Positions 33,827 through 42,670 of a stretch of DNA of 51,354 nucleotides are shown here, one piece after another. The notes under the pieces were generated by a model. The model made no database searches and was not told the origin of the DNA. It saw only the letters and a program-made list of their open reading frames with translations. Source of the DNA: Hyphomicrobiales bacterium (GTDB lineage Bacteria; Pseudomonadota; Alphaproteobacteria; Rhizobiales; Rhizobiaceae); the NCBI GenBank assembly GCA_900471485.1, contig UCEU01000043.1, positions 1 through 51,354 of the forward strand, read 5' to 3'. Both the position numbers and the translations under genes were made by a program. Numbering within the stretch: the stretch's first letter is position 1; each line of letters starts with the position of its first letter.

Positions 33827-34729
33827 ATGGAATATTTTGTCCAGCAGCTCATCAATGGGCTGACTCTTGGATCCATCTATGGCCTCGTGGCTATCGGCTA
33901 TACGATGGTTTACGGCATCATCGGCATGATTAACTTCGCGCATGGCGATATTTTCATGATCGGTGGCTTCGCCGCCCTTATCGTCTTTCTCGTCCTCACA
34001 TCGATTTTTGCTGGTTTGCCGGTCGCGGTTTTGCTGCTGCTGATGCTTCTCATTGCGATGCTGATGACGAGTTTGTGGAATTGGACGATCGAGCGCGTAG
34101 CCTATCGCCCGCTGCGCGGTTCGTTCCGCCTGGCGCCGCTGATCACAGCGATCGGCATGTCGATCACGCTGTCGAACTTCATCCAGGTGACGCAGGGTCC
34201 GCGCAACAAGCCGATCCCGCCGCTGATCAGCAGCGTCTATAATATCGGTGGCGTCACCATCTCGCTGAAGCAGATCGTGATCATCATCATCACGGCCGTG
34301 CTGCTCACCGTCTTCTGGTATCTCGTCAATCACACGGCGCTTGGCCGCGCGCAGCGCGCCACCGAGCAGGACCGCAAGATGGCGGCGCTGCTTGGCGTCA
34401 ATGTCGACCAGACGATCTCGGTCACTTTCATCATGGGCGCCGCACTCGCTGCCGTCGCCGGCACGATGTACCTGATGTATTACGGCGTGGTGAACTTCAA
34501 CGACGGCTTCGTGCCTGGTGTGAAGGCGTTCACGGCGGCCGTTCTCGGCGGTATCGGTTCGCTTCCGGGCGCTGTTCTCGGCGGTCTGATGATCGGCCTG
34601 ATCGAAAGCCTGTGGTCGGCCTACTTCACCATCGCCTACAAGGATGTGGCGACCTTCGCCATCCTCGCTTTCGTGCTGATCTTCAAGCCGACAGGTATCC
34701 TGGGCCGGCCGGAAGTCGAGAAGGTTTAA
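33827..34729 (+). CDS. livH: Branched-chain amino acid ABC transporter permease LivH
   Basis: 300 aa with about eight membrane helices. The LivH family signature GSIYGLVAIGYTMVYGIIGM lies near the N-terminus, followed by INFAHGDIFMIGG. The conserved cytoplasmic coupling region is RATEQDRKMAALLGVN. It forms the membrane channel with LivM for leucine, isoleucine and valine uptake. First gene of livHMGF, with 4 bases to livM. In rhizobia such Liv/Bra systems also carry other amino acids. Confidence 0.95.
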   Translation: MEYFVQQLINGLTLGSIYGLVAIGYTMVYGIIGMINFAHGDIFMIGGFAALIVFLVLTSIFAGLPVAVLLLLMLLIAMLMTSLWNWTIERVAYRPLRGSFRLAPLITAIGMSITLSNFIQVTQGPRNKPIPPLISSVYNIGGVTISLKQIVIIIITAVLLTVFWYLVNHTALGRAQRATEQDRKMAALLGVNVDQTISVTFIMGAALAAVAGTMYLMYYGVVNFNDGFVPGVKAFTAAVLGGIGSLPGAVLGGLMIGLIESLWSAYFTIAYKDVATFAILAFVLIFKPTGILGRPEVEKV

Positions 34730-34733
34730 CGTC

Positions 34734-36125
34734 ATGGCAAATGTTGAAAACGCCCCTGGCAAGCCCGCATCCGGACTTGTCCAGAAGGGTATTAAAGAAG
34801 CTATCTTCGCGGCCGTTATCTCCTTCGGCATGTTCGTTCTCTATGTCGGTCTCGGCACGCAGCAGAACATCAGCAACGAACTCGTCGTCGTGCAGCGCTG
34901 GGGCCTGCTCGCGGTCTTCGTCGCCATCGCGGCGGTCGGCCGGTTTGCGATCGTGGTGTTCCTGCGTCCGCATCTCGATGCCCGAAAGCTTGCCAAGGCG
35001 CGCAGCGGCGAGCTCGACATCTCCGACAAGAAGGGCTTCTTCCACGCCCACTTCCTGAAGATCGCGCTTCTGGCGCTTCTCCTCTATCCCATGGTCATCG
35101 TGGCCTTGGTCGGCGCGCAGGGCTCGCTGAAGTGGGTCGACAACTTCGGTATCCAAATCCTGATCTACGTGATGCTGGCCTGGGGCCTGAACATCGTCGT
35201 CGGTCTCGCCGGTCTGCTCGACCTTGGCTACGTCGCCTTCTACGCGGTCGGCGCCTATTCCTACGCGCTGCTCTCCAGCTATTTCGGCCTGTCCTTCTGG
35301 GTTCTACTGCCGCTGTCGGGCATTCTCGCTGGTCTCTGGGGCATCATCCTCGGCTTCCCGGTCCTGCGTCTGCGCGGTGACTATCTGGCGATCGTGACGC
35401 TGGCCTTCGGTGAAATCATCCGCCTGGTCATAATCAACTGGACGGATCTCACCAGGGGCACGTTCGGTATCTCGAGCATTCCGAAGGCAACGCTGTTCGG
35501 CATCCCCTTCGATGCCAGCCCGCATGGCTTCGCCAAGCTGTTCCACCTGCCGATCTCGTCGGCCTACTACAAGATCTTCCTCTTCTATCTGATCCTGGCG
35601 CTGTGCCTTCTGACGGCATACGTGACGATCCGCCTGCGCCGCATGCCGATCGGCCGTGCGTGGGAAGCGCTTCGCGAAGACGAAATCGCCTGCCGTTCGC
35701 TCGGCATCAACACGGTCATGACCAAGCTCACGGCTTTCGCCACCGGTGCGATGTTCGGCGGTTTCGCCGGCTCCTTCTTCGCCGCTCGTCAGGGCTTCGT
35801 CTCGCCTGAATCCTTCGTGTTCCTGGAATCGGCGGTCATCCTCGCCATTGTCGTTCTCGGCGGCATGGGTTCGCTGACCGGCATCGCGATCGCCGCGATC
35901 GTCATGATCGGCGGCACGGAGATGCTGCGCGAGATGGAGTTCCTGAAGCTGATCTTCGGGCCCGACTTCACGCCCGAACTCTACCGCATGCTGCTCTTCG
36001 GTCTGGCGATGGTCGTCGTCATGCTCATCAAGCCGCGCGGCTTCGTGGGATCGCGTGAACCGACGGCCTTCCTCAAGGAACGGAAATCGGTATCGGGAAG
36101 CTTCACCAAGGAGGGCCACGGCTGA
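34734..36125 (+). CDS. livM: Branched-chain amino acid ABC transporter permease LivM
   Basis: 463 aa. The family core (about 140-430) has GLNIVVGLAGLLDLGYVAFY, LRLRGDYLAIVTLAFGEI and the coupling helix WEALREDEIACRSLGIN. About 130 extra N-terminal residues with two or three helices (FAAVISFGMFVLYVGLGTQ) precede it, as usual for the long LivM form. It partners LivH. The stop overlaps the livG start by one base (TGATG). Confidence 0.95.
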   Translation: MANVENAPGKPASGLVQKGIKEAIFAAVISFGMFVLYVGLGTQQNISNELVVVQRWGLLAVFVAIAAVGRFAIVVFLRPHLDARKLAKARSGELDISDKKGFFHAHFLKIALLALLLYPMVIVALVGAQGSLKWVDNFGIQILIYVMLAWGLNIVVGLAGLLDLGYVAFYAVGAYSYALLSSYFGLSFWVLLPLSGILAGLWGIILGFPVLRLRGDYLAIVTLAFGEIIRLVIINWTDLTRGTFGISSIPKATLFGIPFDASPHGFAKLFHLPISSAYYKIFLFYLILALCLLTAYVTIRLRRMPIGRAWEALREDEIACRSLGINTVMTKLTAFATGAMFGGFAGSFFAARQGFVSPESFVFLESAVILAIVVLGGMGSLTGIAIAAIVMIGGTEMLREMEFLKLIFGPDFTPELYRMLLFGLAMVVVMLIKPRGFVGSREPTAFLKERKSVSGSFTKEGHG

Positions 36126-36997
36126 TGAGCCCTCAGGAAACCAACATGTCCAGCGATACCCTGCTCAAGGTCGAGCACCTGTCGATGAAGTTCGGCGGCC
36201 TGATGGCGATCAACGACTTCTCGTTCGAAGCCAAGCGCGGCGACATCACCGCGCTGATCGGACCTAACGGCGCCGGCAAGACCACCGTGTTCAACTGCAT
36301 CACCGGCTTCTACAAGCCGACCATGGGCATGATCACCCTGCAGCAGAAGAGCGGCAAGGAATACCTGCTCGAGCGTCTGCCCGACTTCCGGATCACCCGC
36401 GAGGCAAAGGTCGCCCGCACGTTCCAGAACATCCGGCTGTTCTCCGGCCTGACGGTTCTCGAAAACCTGCTGGTCGCGCAGCACAACAAGCTGATGCTGG
36501 CATCGGGCTACACCATTCTCGGCCTGCTCGGGATTGGTCGCTACAGCGCGGAAGCGAAGAATGCGATCGAGGTCGCCCGCTATTGGCTGGAGAAGGCCGA
36601 TCTGATCGATCGCGCCGACGATCCCGCCGGCGATCTGCCATATGGCGCTCAGCGCCGCCTGGAAATCGCGCGCGCCATGTGCACAGGGCCTGAGCTGCTC
36701 TGCCTCGACGAGCCGGCCGCCGGTCTCAACCCGAAGGAATCGCTGACGCTGAATGCGCTCCTGCGGGGGATCCGCGACGAGGGCACATCGCTGCTCCTCA
36801 TCGAACACGACATGTCCGTGGTCATGGAAATTTCCGACCACGTCGTCGTGCTCGAATACGGCCAGAAGATTTCCGATGGCACGCCAGACCATGTGAAGAA
36901 CGATCCGAAGGTCATCGCGGCCTATCTCGGTGTCGAAGACGAGGAAGTGGAACAGGTGATCGCAGACGTCGAAAACCTCGAAGGAGGTACGCACTGA
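36125..36997 (+). CDS. livG: Branched-chain amino acid ABC transporter ATPase LivG
   Basis: 290 aa ABC ATPase: Walker A GPNGAGKTT, signature region LPYGAQRRLEIARAM, Walker B LLCLDEPAAGLNP, switch His in LLIEHDMSVV. The LPYG-type signature and AGLNP are typical of LivG rather than LivF. It powers transport at the cytoplasmic face. An in-frame ATG at 36146 would also give a plausible start. It overlaps livM by one base and livF by one base. Confidence 0.95.
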   Translation: MSPQETNMSSDTLLKVEHLSMKFGGLMAINDFSFEAKRGDITALIGPNGAGKTTVFNCITGFYKPTMGMITLQQKSGKEYLLERLPDFRITREAKVARTFQNIRLFSGLTVLENLLVAQHNKLMLASGYTILGLLGIGRYSAEAKNAIEVARYWLEKADLIDRADDPAGDLPYGAQRRLEIARAMCTGPELLCLDEPAAGLNPKESLTLNALLRGIRDEGTSLLLIEHDMSVVMEISDHVVVLEYGQKISDGTPDHVKNDPKVIAAYLGVEDEEVEQVIADVENLEGGTH

Positions 36998-37725
36998 TGA
37001 CCGGTCAGCCACTTCTCAAGGTCGAGGGTGTTGAAACCTATTACGGCAACATTCGCGCGCTCGCCGGTATCGACATCGAGGTCAACCAGGGCGAAATCGT
37101 CAGCCTGATCGGCGCCAACGGCGCCGGCAAGTCGACGCTGATGATGACGATCTGCGGCAGCCCGCAGGCCCGCACGGGCAAGATCATTTTCGAAGGCCGC
37201 GACATCACCAAGATGCCGACCCACGAGATCGCCCGCCTGCGCATCGCGCAGTCGCCAGAGGGACGCCGCATTTTCCCGCGCATGAGCGTGATGGAAAACC
37301 TGCAGATGGGCGCCGGCCTCGATAACCTGAAATACTTCAAGGAAGACGTCGAGAAGATCTTCGCGATGTTCCCGCGCCTGAAAGAGCGCCAGACGCAGCG
37401 CGGCGGCACGCTTTCGGGTGGCGAGCAGCAGATGCTGTCGATCGGCCGCGCGCTGATGGCCCGCCCGAAGCTTTTGCTTCTCGACGAGCCGTCGCTCGGT
37501 CTCGCACCACTGATCGTCAAGGGCATCTTCGAGGCGATCAAGAAGCTTAACAAGGATGAGGGGCTCACCGTGTTCCTCGTCGAGCAGAACGCATTCGCGG
37601 CGCTGAAGCTGTCCGACCGGGCCTATGTCATGGTCAACGGCAAGGTGACGATGTCTGGCTCCGGCCAGGAACTGCTCGCCAATCCTGAAGTTCGCGCCGC
37701 CTATCTCGAAGGCGGACGGCATTGA
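36997..37725 (+). CDS. livF: Branched-chain amino acid ABC transporter ATPase LivF
   Basis: 242 aa ABC ATPase: Walker A GANGAGKST, signature LSGGEQQMLSIGRAL, Walker B LLLLDEPSLGLAP, switch region FLVEQNAFAAL (Glu-Gln in place of Glu-His, normal for LivF). Second ATPase of the Liv complex, pairing with LivG. AAGGAGG lies about 7 bases upstream, within the end of livG. Confidence 0.96.
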   Translation: MTGQPLLKVEGVETYYGNIRALAGIDIEVNQGEIVSLIGANGAGKSTLMMTICGSPQARTGKIIFEGRDITKMPTHEIARLRIAQSPEGRRIFPRMSVMENLQMGAGLDNLKYFKEDVEKIFAMFPRLKERQTQRGGTLSGGEQQMLSIGRALMARPKLLLLDEPSLGLAPLIVKGIFEAIKKLNKDEGLTVFLVEQNAFAALKLSDRAYVMVNGKVTMSGSGQELLANPEVRAAYLEGGRH

Positions 37726-37749
37726 GCATGACGAAGGGGAGACTTTGAT

Positions 37750-38103
37750 ATGCAGGGACTTTTCTTTGAAGGCGATACCGGCGTTCGCAGCGTCATCCGC
37801 CTGATCGTCGTGCTGATCGGGTTCTGGACCGCTTGGCGTTCGGGCAAGGCTGCGGCTGACGGCTGGAGCGACTATCCCATCGTCATCGGCTACAGCGTGC
37901 TTCTGGCGGCCGCGATGCAGTTTCTGCATCATGCGCTGTTCGACGGACCGGTGCTGAGCGTGTTCTATTACGCCATCGACTTCGTCCTTCTCTTGATCTT
38001 CGCGACGGCGGGATACCGCTATCGCCGGACCAATCAGATGGTCAACAATTACTACTGGCTCTACGAAAAGACGTCGCCCTTCTCCTGGAAGGCAAAACAT
38101 TGA
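37750..38103 (+). CDS. Small membrane protein in the liv operon (DUF6867-like)
   Basis: 117 aa with three or four membrane helices (VIRLIVVLIGFWTAWRSG, YPIVIGYSVLLAAAMQFLHH, VFYYAIDFVLLLIFATAGYR) and a short cytoplasmic-type tail. It lies 24 bases after livF, with GGGGAGA as ribosome binding site, and before livK. I recall the same order in other rhizobia. It may be an accessory part of the transporter; nothing in the sequence shows a function. Confidence 0.75.
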   Translation: MQGLFFEGDTGVRSVIRLIVVLIGFWTAWRSGKAAADGWSDYPIVIGYSVLLAAAMQFLHHALFDGPVLSVFYYAIDFVLLLIFATAGYRYRRTNQMVNNYYWLYEKTSPFSWKAKH

Positions 38104-38222
38104 CAGCCGGTTGAATCTAGGGACAAATTACCTCTCCGAGTGGAACAGGTTTCCCGGCGCAGTAAAGTGGGTGATGCGCTGGGTAATGGAACGGAACCCG
38201 CTAAAAAACTGGGAGTAACATA

Positions 38223-39347
38223 ATGAAGAAGTCTCTTCTGTCGGCAGTGGCTCTGACGGCGATGGTCGCCTTCAGCAGCAACGCTTGGGCCGACATCACG
38301 GTTGCCGTTGCCGGTCCGCTGACCGGCCCGAACGCTGCGTTCGGCGCACAGCTCCAGAAGGGTGCCGAGCAGGCAGCTGCCGACATCAACGCTGCTGGCG
38401 GCATCAACGGCGAGCAGATCAAGATCGTGCTCGGTGACGACGTGTCCGACCCGAAGCAGGGTATCTCGGTTGCCAACAAGTTCGCAGCTGACGGCGTCAA
38501 GTTCGTTATCGGCCACTTCAACTCGGGCGTTTCGATCCCGGCTTCCGAAGTTTACGCTGAAAACGGCATCCTCGAAATCACGCCGGCTGCGACCAACCCG
38601 CAGTTCACCGAGCGTGGTCTGTGGAACACGTTCCGTACTTGCGGTCGCGACGACCAGCAGGGCGGCATCGCCGGCAAGTATCTGGCCGACCACTTCAAGG
38701 ACGCCAAGATCGCTGTCGTTCACGACAAGACCCCATACGGCCAGGGCCTCGCTGACGAAACCAAAAAGGCCATGAATGCCGCTGGTCTCACCGAAGTCAT
38801 GTACGAAGGCATCAACGTCGGCGACAAGGACTTCTCGGCCCTCATCGCCAAGATGAAGGAAGCCGGCGTTTCGATCATCTATTGGGGTGGTCTCCACACC
38901 GAAGCTGGTCTGATCATCCGCCAGGCCGCCGACCAGGGCCTGAAGGCAACGCTCGTATCGGGTGACGGTATCGTTTCGAACGAACTGGCATCGATCGCTG
39001 GTGACGCAGTCGCCGGTACGCTGAACACGTTCGGCCCGGACGCAACGCTGAACCCCGACAACAAGGCACTCGTCGAGAAGTTCAAGGCTGCCGGTTTCAA
39101 CCCGGAAGCTTACACGCTGTACTCCTACGCCGCGATGCAGACGATCGCTGAAGCTGCCAAGGCAGCTGCTTCGACCGACGCTGAAGCCGTTGCCGCAGCG
39201 ATGAAGGCCAAGGGTCCGTTCAAGACCGTTCTCGGCGACATCTCGTTCGACGAAAAGGGCGACCCGAAGATCCCAGGCTACGTCATGTACGAATGGAAGA
39301 AGGGTCCTGATGGTAAGTTCTCCTACTTCCCGCAGGACGCGAAGTAA
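38223..39347 (+). CDS. livK: Branched-chain amino acid substrate-binding protein LivK
   Basis: 374 aa periplasmic-binding protein, type 1 fold. Signal peptide 1-23 (KKSLLSAVALTAMVAFSSNA, cleavage after AWA). The mature start ITVAVAGPLTGPNAAFG and the segments GHFNSGVSIPASEVY and ITPAATNPQFTERG mark the LivJ/K family. It delivers leucine-type amino acids to LivHM. Codon use is strongly biased to C-ending codons, as in highly expressed genes. GGGAG lies 7-11 bases upstream. The 119-bp leader suggests its own promoter in addition to readthrough from livF. Confidence 0.95.
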   Translation: MKKSLLSAVALTAMVAFSSNAWADITVAVAGPLTGPNAAFGAQLQKGAEQAAADINAAGGINGEQIKIVLGDDVSDPKQGISVANKFAADGVKFVIGHFNSGVSIPASEVYAENGILEITPAATNPQFTERGLWNTFRTCGRDDQQGGIAGKYLADHFKDAKIAVVHDKTPYGQGLADETKKAMNAAGLTEVMYEGINVGDKDFSALIAKMKEAGVSIIYWGGLHTEAGLIIRQAADQGLKATLVSGDGIVSNELASIAGDAVAGTLNTFGPDATLNPDNKALVEKFKAAGFNPEAYTLYSYAAMQTIAEAAKAAASTDAEAVAAAMKAKGPFKTVLGDISFDEKGDPKIPGYVMYEWKKGPDGKFSYFPQDAK

Positions 39348-39367
39348 GAACTTTCGTTCTCACCTTG

Positions 39368-39400
39368 GAAGCCCGGTCTCGCACCGGGCTTCTTTCGTTT
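39368..39400 (+). terminator. Rho-independent terminator after livK
   Basis: GAAGCCCGGT (39368-39377) and ACCGGGCTTC (39383-39392) form a perfect 10-base stem with a CTCGC loop and a TTTCGTTTT tail. Confidence 0.93.
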
Positions 39401-39525
39401 TGGGCGGCAGTGAACCATCTGGTGGCTAACCGGCCTTGCGATCGAGGATGATCCGGTTAGGATCGCCCGCGAATTCAACAGGTTGCCGCCGATCGGCGTG
39501 CAGCCGCAGCCGATACGGATACGCC

Positions 39526-40494
39526 ATGTCCCGCCCCAAGATTCTCCTCACGCGCCGCTGGCCCTCCGCCGTCGAGGCGGTGCTTGCCGAGCGTTTCGAC
39601 GCGACCTTCAACACCGATGATCTGCCGATGTCGCCCGAAGCCATCGCAGAGGCGCTGCGCACCCACGACGCCGTGCTGCCGACCGTGTCGGACAAACTCC
39701 CGGCGTCGGTTTTCGAAGGCGAGATCCGGGCCAGGGTCCTCGGCAATTTCGGCGTGGGCTACAACCACATCGACATCGCGGCGGCGAAGGCCAAGGGGAT
39801 CGTGGTGACGAATACGCCTGGCGTACTCACCGATTGCACCGCCGATATCGCGATGCTGCTCCTGCTTTCTGTCGCGCGCCGTGGCGGCGAGGGCGAGCGG
39901 CAGGTGCGGGCCGGCGAATGGAAGGGCTGGTGCCCGACGCATATGATCGGCAGCAAGGTCACGGGCAAGACGGTGGGGATCATCGGTTTCGGGCGCATCG
40001 GAAAGGCCTTCGCCCAGCGCTGCCATTTCGGCTTCGGCATGGATGTGGTGTTCTACAACCGCTCGGCAGTCGATCCCACTGAGGCGGCGCGATATGGCGC
40101 GCGGCAGCTCGCGAGCGTGGAAGAAGTGCTGGCGGCCAGCGACTTCGTGTCGCTGCATTGCCCGGGTGGGGCCGAAAACCGGCACTTGCTGAACGCATCC
40201 CGTTTCGCGGCCATGAAGCCTGGTGCTTATCTGATCAACACGGCGCGCGGCGATGTCGTCGACGAGGCGGCGCTGGTCACGGCGCTTGAGAGTGGCGTAA
40301 TCCGTGGTGCCGGACTCGACGTCTATGAGGCGGAACCGCAGGTGCCGGAAAAGCTGCGCGCGATGGAAAACGTGGTTCTCTTGCCGCATCTCGGTAGTGC
40401 GACTGAGGAGACGCGCAACGCGATGGGGATGAAGGTGGTGGACAACATCACCACCTTTTTCGAAGGACGCGAGCCGCCGGACCGAGTTGCCTGA
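39526..40494 (+). CDS. D-isomer-specific 2-hydroxyacid dehydrogenase (glycerate/hydroxypyruvate type)
   Basis: 322 aa from the ATG at 39526, which gives the usual MSRPKILLTRRW start; an upstream ATG at 39436 adds 30 atypical residues. Domains: catalytic halves around a Rossmann domain with GIIGFGRIGKAFAQR. Catalytic Arg is in INTARGDVVDE, Glu in DVYEAEP and His in LLPHLGSATEET. It reduces glyoxylate or hydroxypyruvate, or a related 2-ketoacid, with NAD(P)H. The exact substrate is not readable. No operon partner. Confidence 0.88.
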   Translation: MSRPKILLTRRWPSAVEAVLAERFDATFNTDDLPMSPEAIAEALRTHDAVLPTVSDKLPASVFEGEIRARVLGNFGVGYNHIDIAAAKAKGIVVTNTPGVLTDCTADIAMLLLLSVARRGGEGERQVRAGEWKGWCPTHMIGSKVTGKTVGIIGFGRIGKAFAQRCHFGFGMDVVFYNRSAVDPTEAARYGARQLASVEEVLAASDFVSLHCPGGAENRHLLNASRFAAMKPGAYLINTARGDVVDEAALVTALESGVIRGAGLDVYEAEPQVPEKLRAMENVVLLPHLGSATEETRNAMGMKVVDNITTFFEGREPPDRVA

Positions 40495-40500
40495 TTCCGT

Positions 40501-41685
40501 TTATCGCTGTGCGCCGACGGTCTCGGGCTTGCCCGATGCGCCGCGCGGCTTGGGCTCGAGACCGAAGAGCAGCCGTGCTCGGCCGGGGATGAGATCGACG
40601 GCGACAGCGAAAAGCACGGAGAGAACGAAGGTCGCGGCGGCGACGATGAGGAAACTCGGCATTGCTTCGAGCCCGAGTGGCAGCACGTAATAGAGTGCGC
40701 CGACGATCACCGTCTGGTGGATGATATAGAGCGGGAAGACCAGTCTGTTGACAGTCACCACGCGCGCGTCCGGCTGGTTGAAATGACGGGCGGCGAAACC
40801 GATCAGCGACAGGATCATAGACCAGGCGAGCAGAAAGATCGCGGCCTTGAAGAGCGGAGTTTCATTGGCGTAGCTGCCGAACGCCTGCTCGGCCGGCACC
40901 AGCCAGGCGAAGAGGTAGAGCAGCACGGCAACCGCAAGGGCGATGGCGGCGCTTAGGAAGCGCTTGGCGATGATCGGCTCGATCAGGCTGCGATGATTGC
41001 GGGCGACGAGAAAGCCGAGGCCGAACCAGCTCGCCCACACCGCGAACCATGCGCCGTCATTGTAGAGCGCATTGGTTTCCTTGGGATAGAACGGCGTCAA
41101 GGCGAGATTGAGCAGCAGCGGCAGCAGGCAGAACAGGTAGATCATTCCAGTCTTCGCGACGCGCTCGAACCAGGCCATGATCGCGTTGCCCGGCCGGCTG
41201 AGATAGAGAAAGATCGGGTAGCAGATCACCGACATGACAAGTAGATAGGCAACGAACCACATGTGCGCCCAGGTGAAATTGCCGGTCGGGTAGCGGCCCT
41301 CGGTGAAATAGCGCGTCAGCCAGAAGGTCATGAGCGAGCCGTCATAGCCGTTCTCGTACATGCGCTCGTACCAGACCTGCGGCACGACGAGGACGGCCAT
41401 GGCGAAGAGCAGGGGCACGAGCAGACGGATGGTGCGCTTGCGCAGGAAGGCGAGGCTGGAATCCGAGCGGAACGAGAAGGCCGCCCCCATGCCGGAGACG
41501 AAGAACAGCAGCGCCAGCCGCCAGGCGCGCGGGAATTCCATGATCAGCGAGAGCGCCGGGCTGGTGCGATCGCTATGGATCAGCCAGCCCATGTCGGTGA
41601 AGAAGGCTGCTGAGGAGTGATAGAGGATGAGGATCGCGAAGGCGGAAATCCGCAGTCGATCCACATAGTAAAGCCGTTCCTTCAT
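40501..41685 (-). CDS. Acyltransferase-3 family membrane protein (OpgC-like)
   Basis: 394 aa with about ten membrane helices. The N-terminus carries the family motif ERLYYVDRLRISAFAILILY-HSS with the conserved His, then FPRAWRLALLFFVSGMGAAF. Members transfer acyl groups, often acetyl or succinyl, to extracytoplasmic sugars; OpgC/MdoC modifies periplasmic glucans. The substrate here is unknown; cyclic glucan is an attractive rhizobial candidate. It converges with the dehydrogenase over 6 bases. Confidence 0.85.
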   Translation of the reverse strand: MKERLYYVDRLRISAFAILILYHSSAAFFTDMGWLIHSDRTSPALSLIMEFPRAWRLALLFFVSGMGAAFSFRSDSSLAFLRKRTIRLLVPLLFAMAVLVVPQVWYERMYENGYDGSLMTFWLTRYFTEGRYPTGNFTWAHMWFVAYLLVMSVICYPIFLYLSRPGNAIMAWFERVAKTGMIYLFCLLPLLLNLALTPFYPKETNALYNDGAWFAVWASWFGLGFLVARNHRSLIEPIIAKRFLSAAIALAVAVLLYLFAWLVPAEQAFGSYANETPLFKAAIFLLAWSMILSLIGFAARHFNQPDARVVTVNRLVFPLYIIHQTVIVGALYYVLPLGLEAMPSFLIVAAATFVLSVLFAVAVDLIPGRARLLFGLEPKPRGASGKPETVGAQR

Positions 41686-41773
41686 GACCCGCCACCAATT
41701 CGTTGCAGCCGCGATCCCTTGCGGGTTTTCTCAGCTTTAAGCGAACAGGCTTTAAGAAATCCTGTTGGCCGGA

Positions 41774-42670
41774 TCAGGTCTCGTGCAACACATGCGCCGC
41801 CTTGACGGCAGCCGAGGCGCGGTTTTCGACGCCGAGTTTGACGTAGATCTGCTCGAGGTGCTTGTTCACGGTGCGGGCCGAGAGGCCGAGGATTTCGCCG
41901 ATGTCGCGGTTGGCCTTGCCCTTGGCGATCCAGAGCAGTACCTCGGATTCGCGGTGGGTGAGCGCGAAGCGCTGGCGCAGTACCTGGTCGTCGGCGCGCT
42001 GGCTGGCGGTCAGGCGGAAGAGATATTCGTCGGGGCCGATCGTGCCGAGGAACGCGAGCTGCAGGACGTCCTGGCCGCCATGGGCGACGGCGATGGTGGC
42101 GGCGGTGCGGTCCTTCATCCAGGCGGCGATGGTCGAGATCACGGTGTCCATGCCGTCGTCGCTACCCATGGCGGCGTTGACGAGGCGCGTGGCCTGCGGG
42201 GTCGACCAGTGGATGTTGCCGTCGCCCTTGACCGCCAGCAGATGGCGGCCGGCGGCGTCGAGCGCCACGCGGGCGCTCTGGGCGGAGCGGGCGTTCTTTA
42301 GGTGCACGCCGATGCGGGCACGGAGTTCGTCGATGTTGATCGGTTTGGTGAGATAATCGACGCCGCCGGAGCCGAGCGCATGGACGACGTGCTCGGTTTC
42401 CGTCAGGCCGGTCATGAAGATGACGGGGATCTGGCTGATCGCCGGGTTGGCCTTTAGCCGCCGGCAGGTCTCGAAGCCGTCCATGGTGGGCATCACCGCG
42501 TCGAGCAGGATCAGGTCTGGGGTGATGCGCTCGACGATGTTGAGTGCTGCCGAGCCGGATGTCGCGATCAGGACGGAGAAGCCGGATTGCTCCAGCGCAT
42601 CGGTGAGGAAGCCGAGCGCTTCCGGCGAGTCGTCGACCAACAGAACGATGTCGCGCGGGAGCTCAGCCAA
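41774..42670 (-). CDS. LuxR/NarL-type response regulator of the NCS1-kinase system
   Basis: 298 aa. Receiver 8-125: LLVDDSP, phospho-Asp57 in LILLDAVMPTMDG, switch Thr in FMTGLTE, Lys in YLTKPIN. A PAS-like middle region (about 135-225, AAGRHLLAVKGDGNIHWSTP) precedes a LuxR helix-turn-helix (about 235-298, LTHRESEVLLWIAKGKANRD, then LSARTVNKHLEQIYVKLG). It overlaps the upstream kinase stop by 8 bases, so kinase and regulator are co-translated and are surely a pair. The likely target is the divergent urt operon, which is inference from position. Confidence 0.93.
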   Translation of the reverse strand: MAELPRDIVLLVDDSPEALGFLTDALEQSGFSVLIATSGSAALNIVERITPDLILLDAVMPTMDGFETCRRLKANPAISQIPVIFMTGLTETEHVVHALGSGGVDYLTKPINIDELRARIGVHLKNARSAQSARVALDAAGRHLLAVKGDGNIHWSTPQATRLVNAAMGSDDGMDTVISTIAAWMKDRTAATIAVAHGGQDVLQLAFLGTIGPDEYLFRLTASQRADDQVLRQRFALTHRESEVLLWIAKGKANRDIGEILGLSARTVNKHLEQIYVKLGVENRASAAVKAAHVLHET

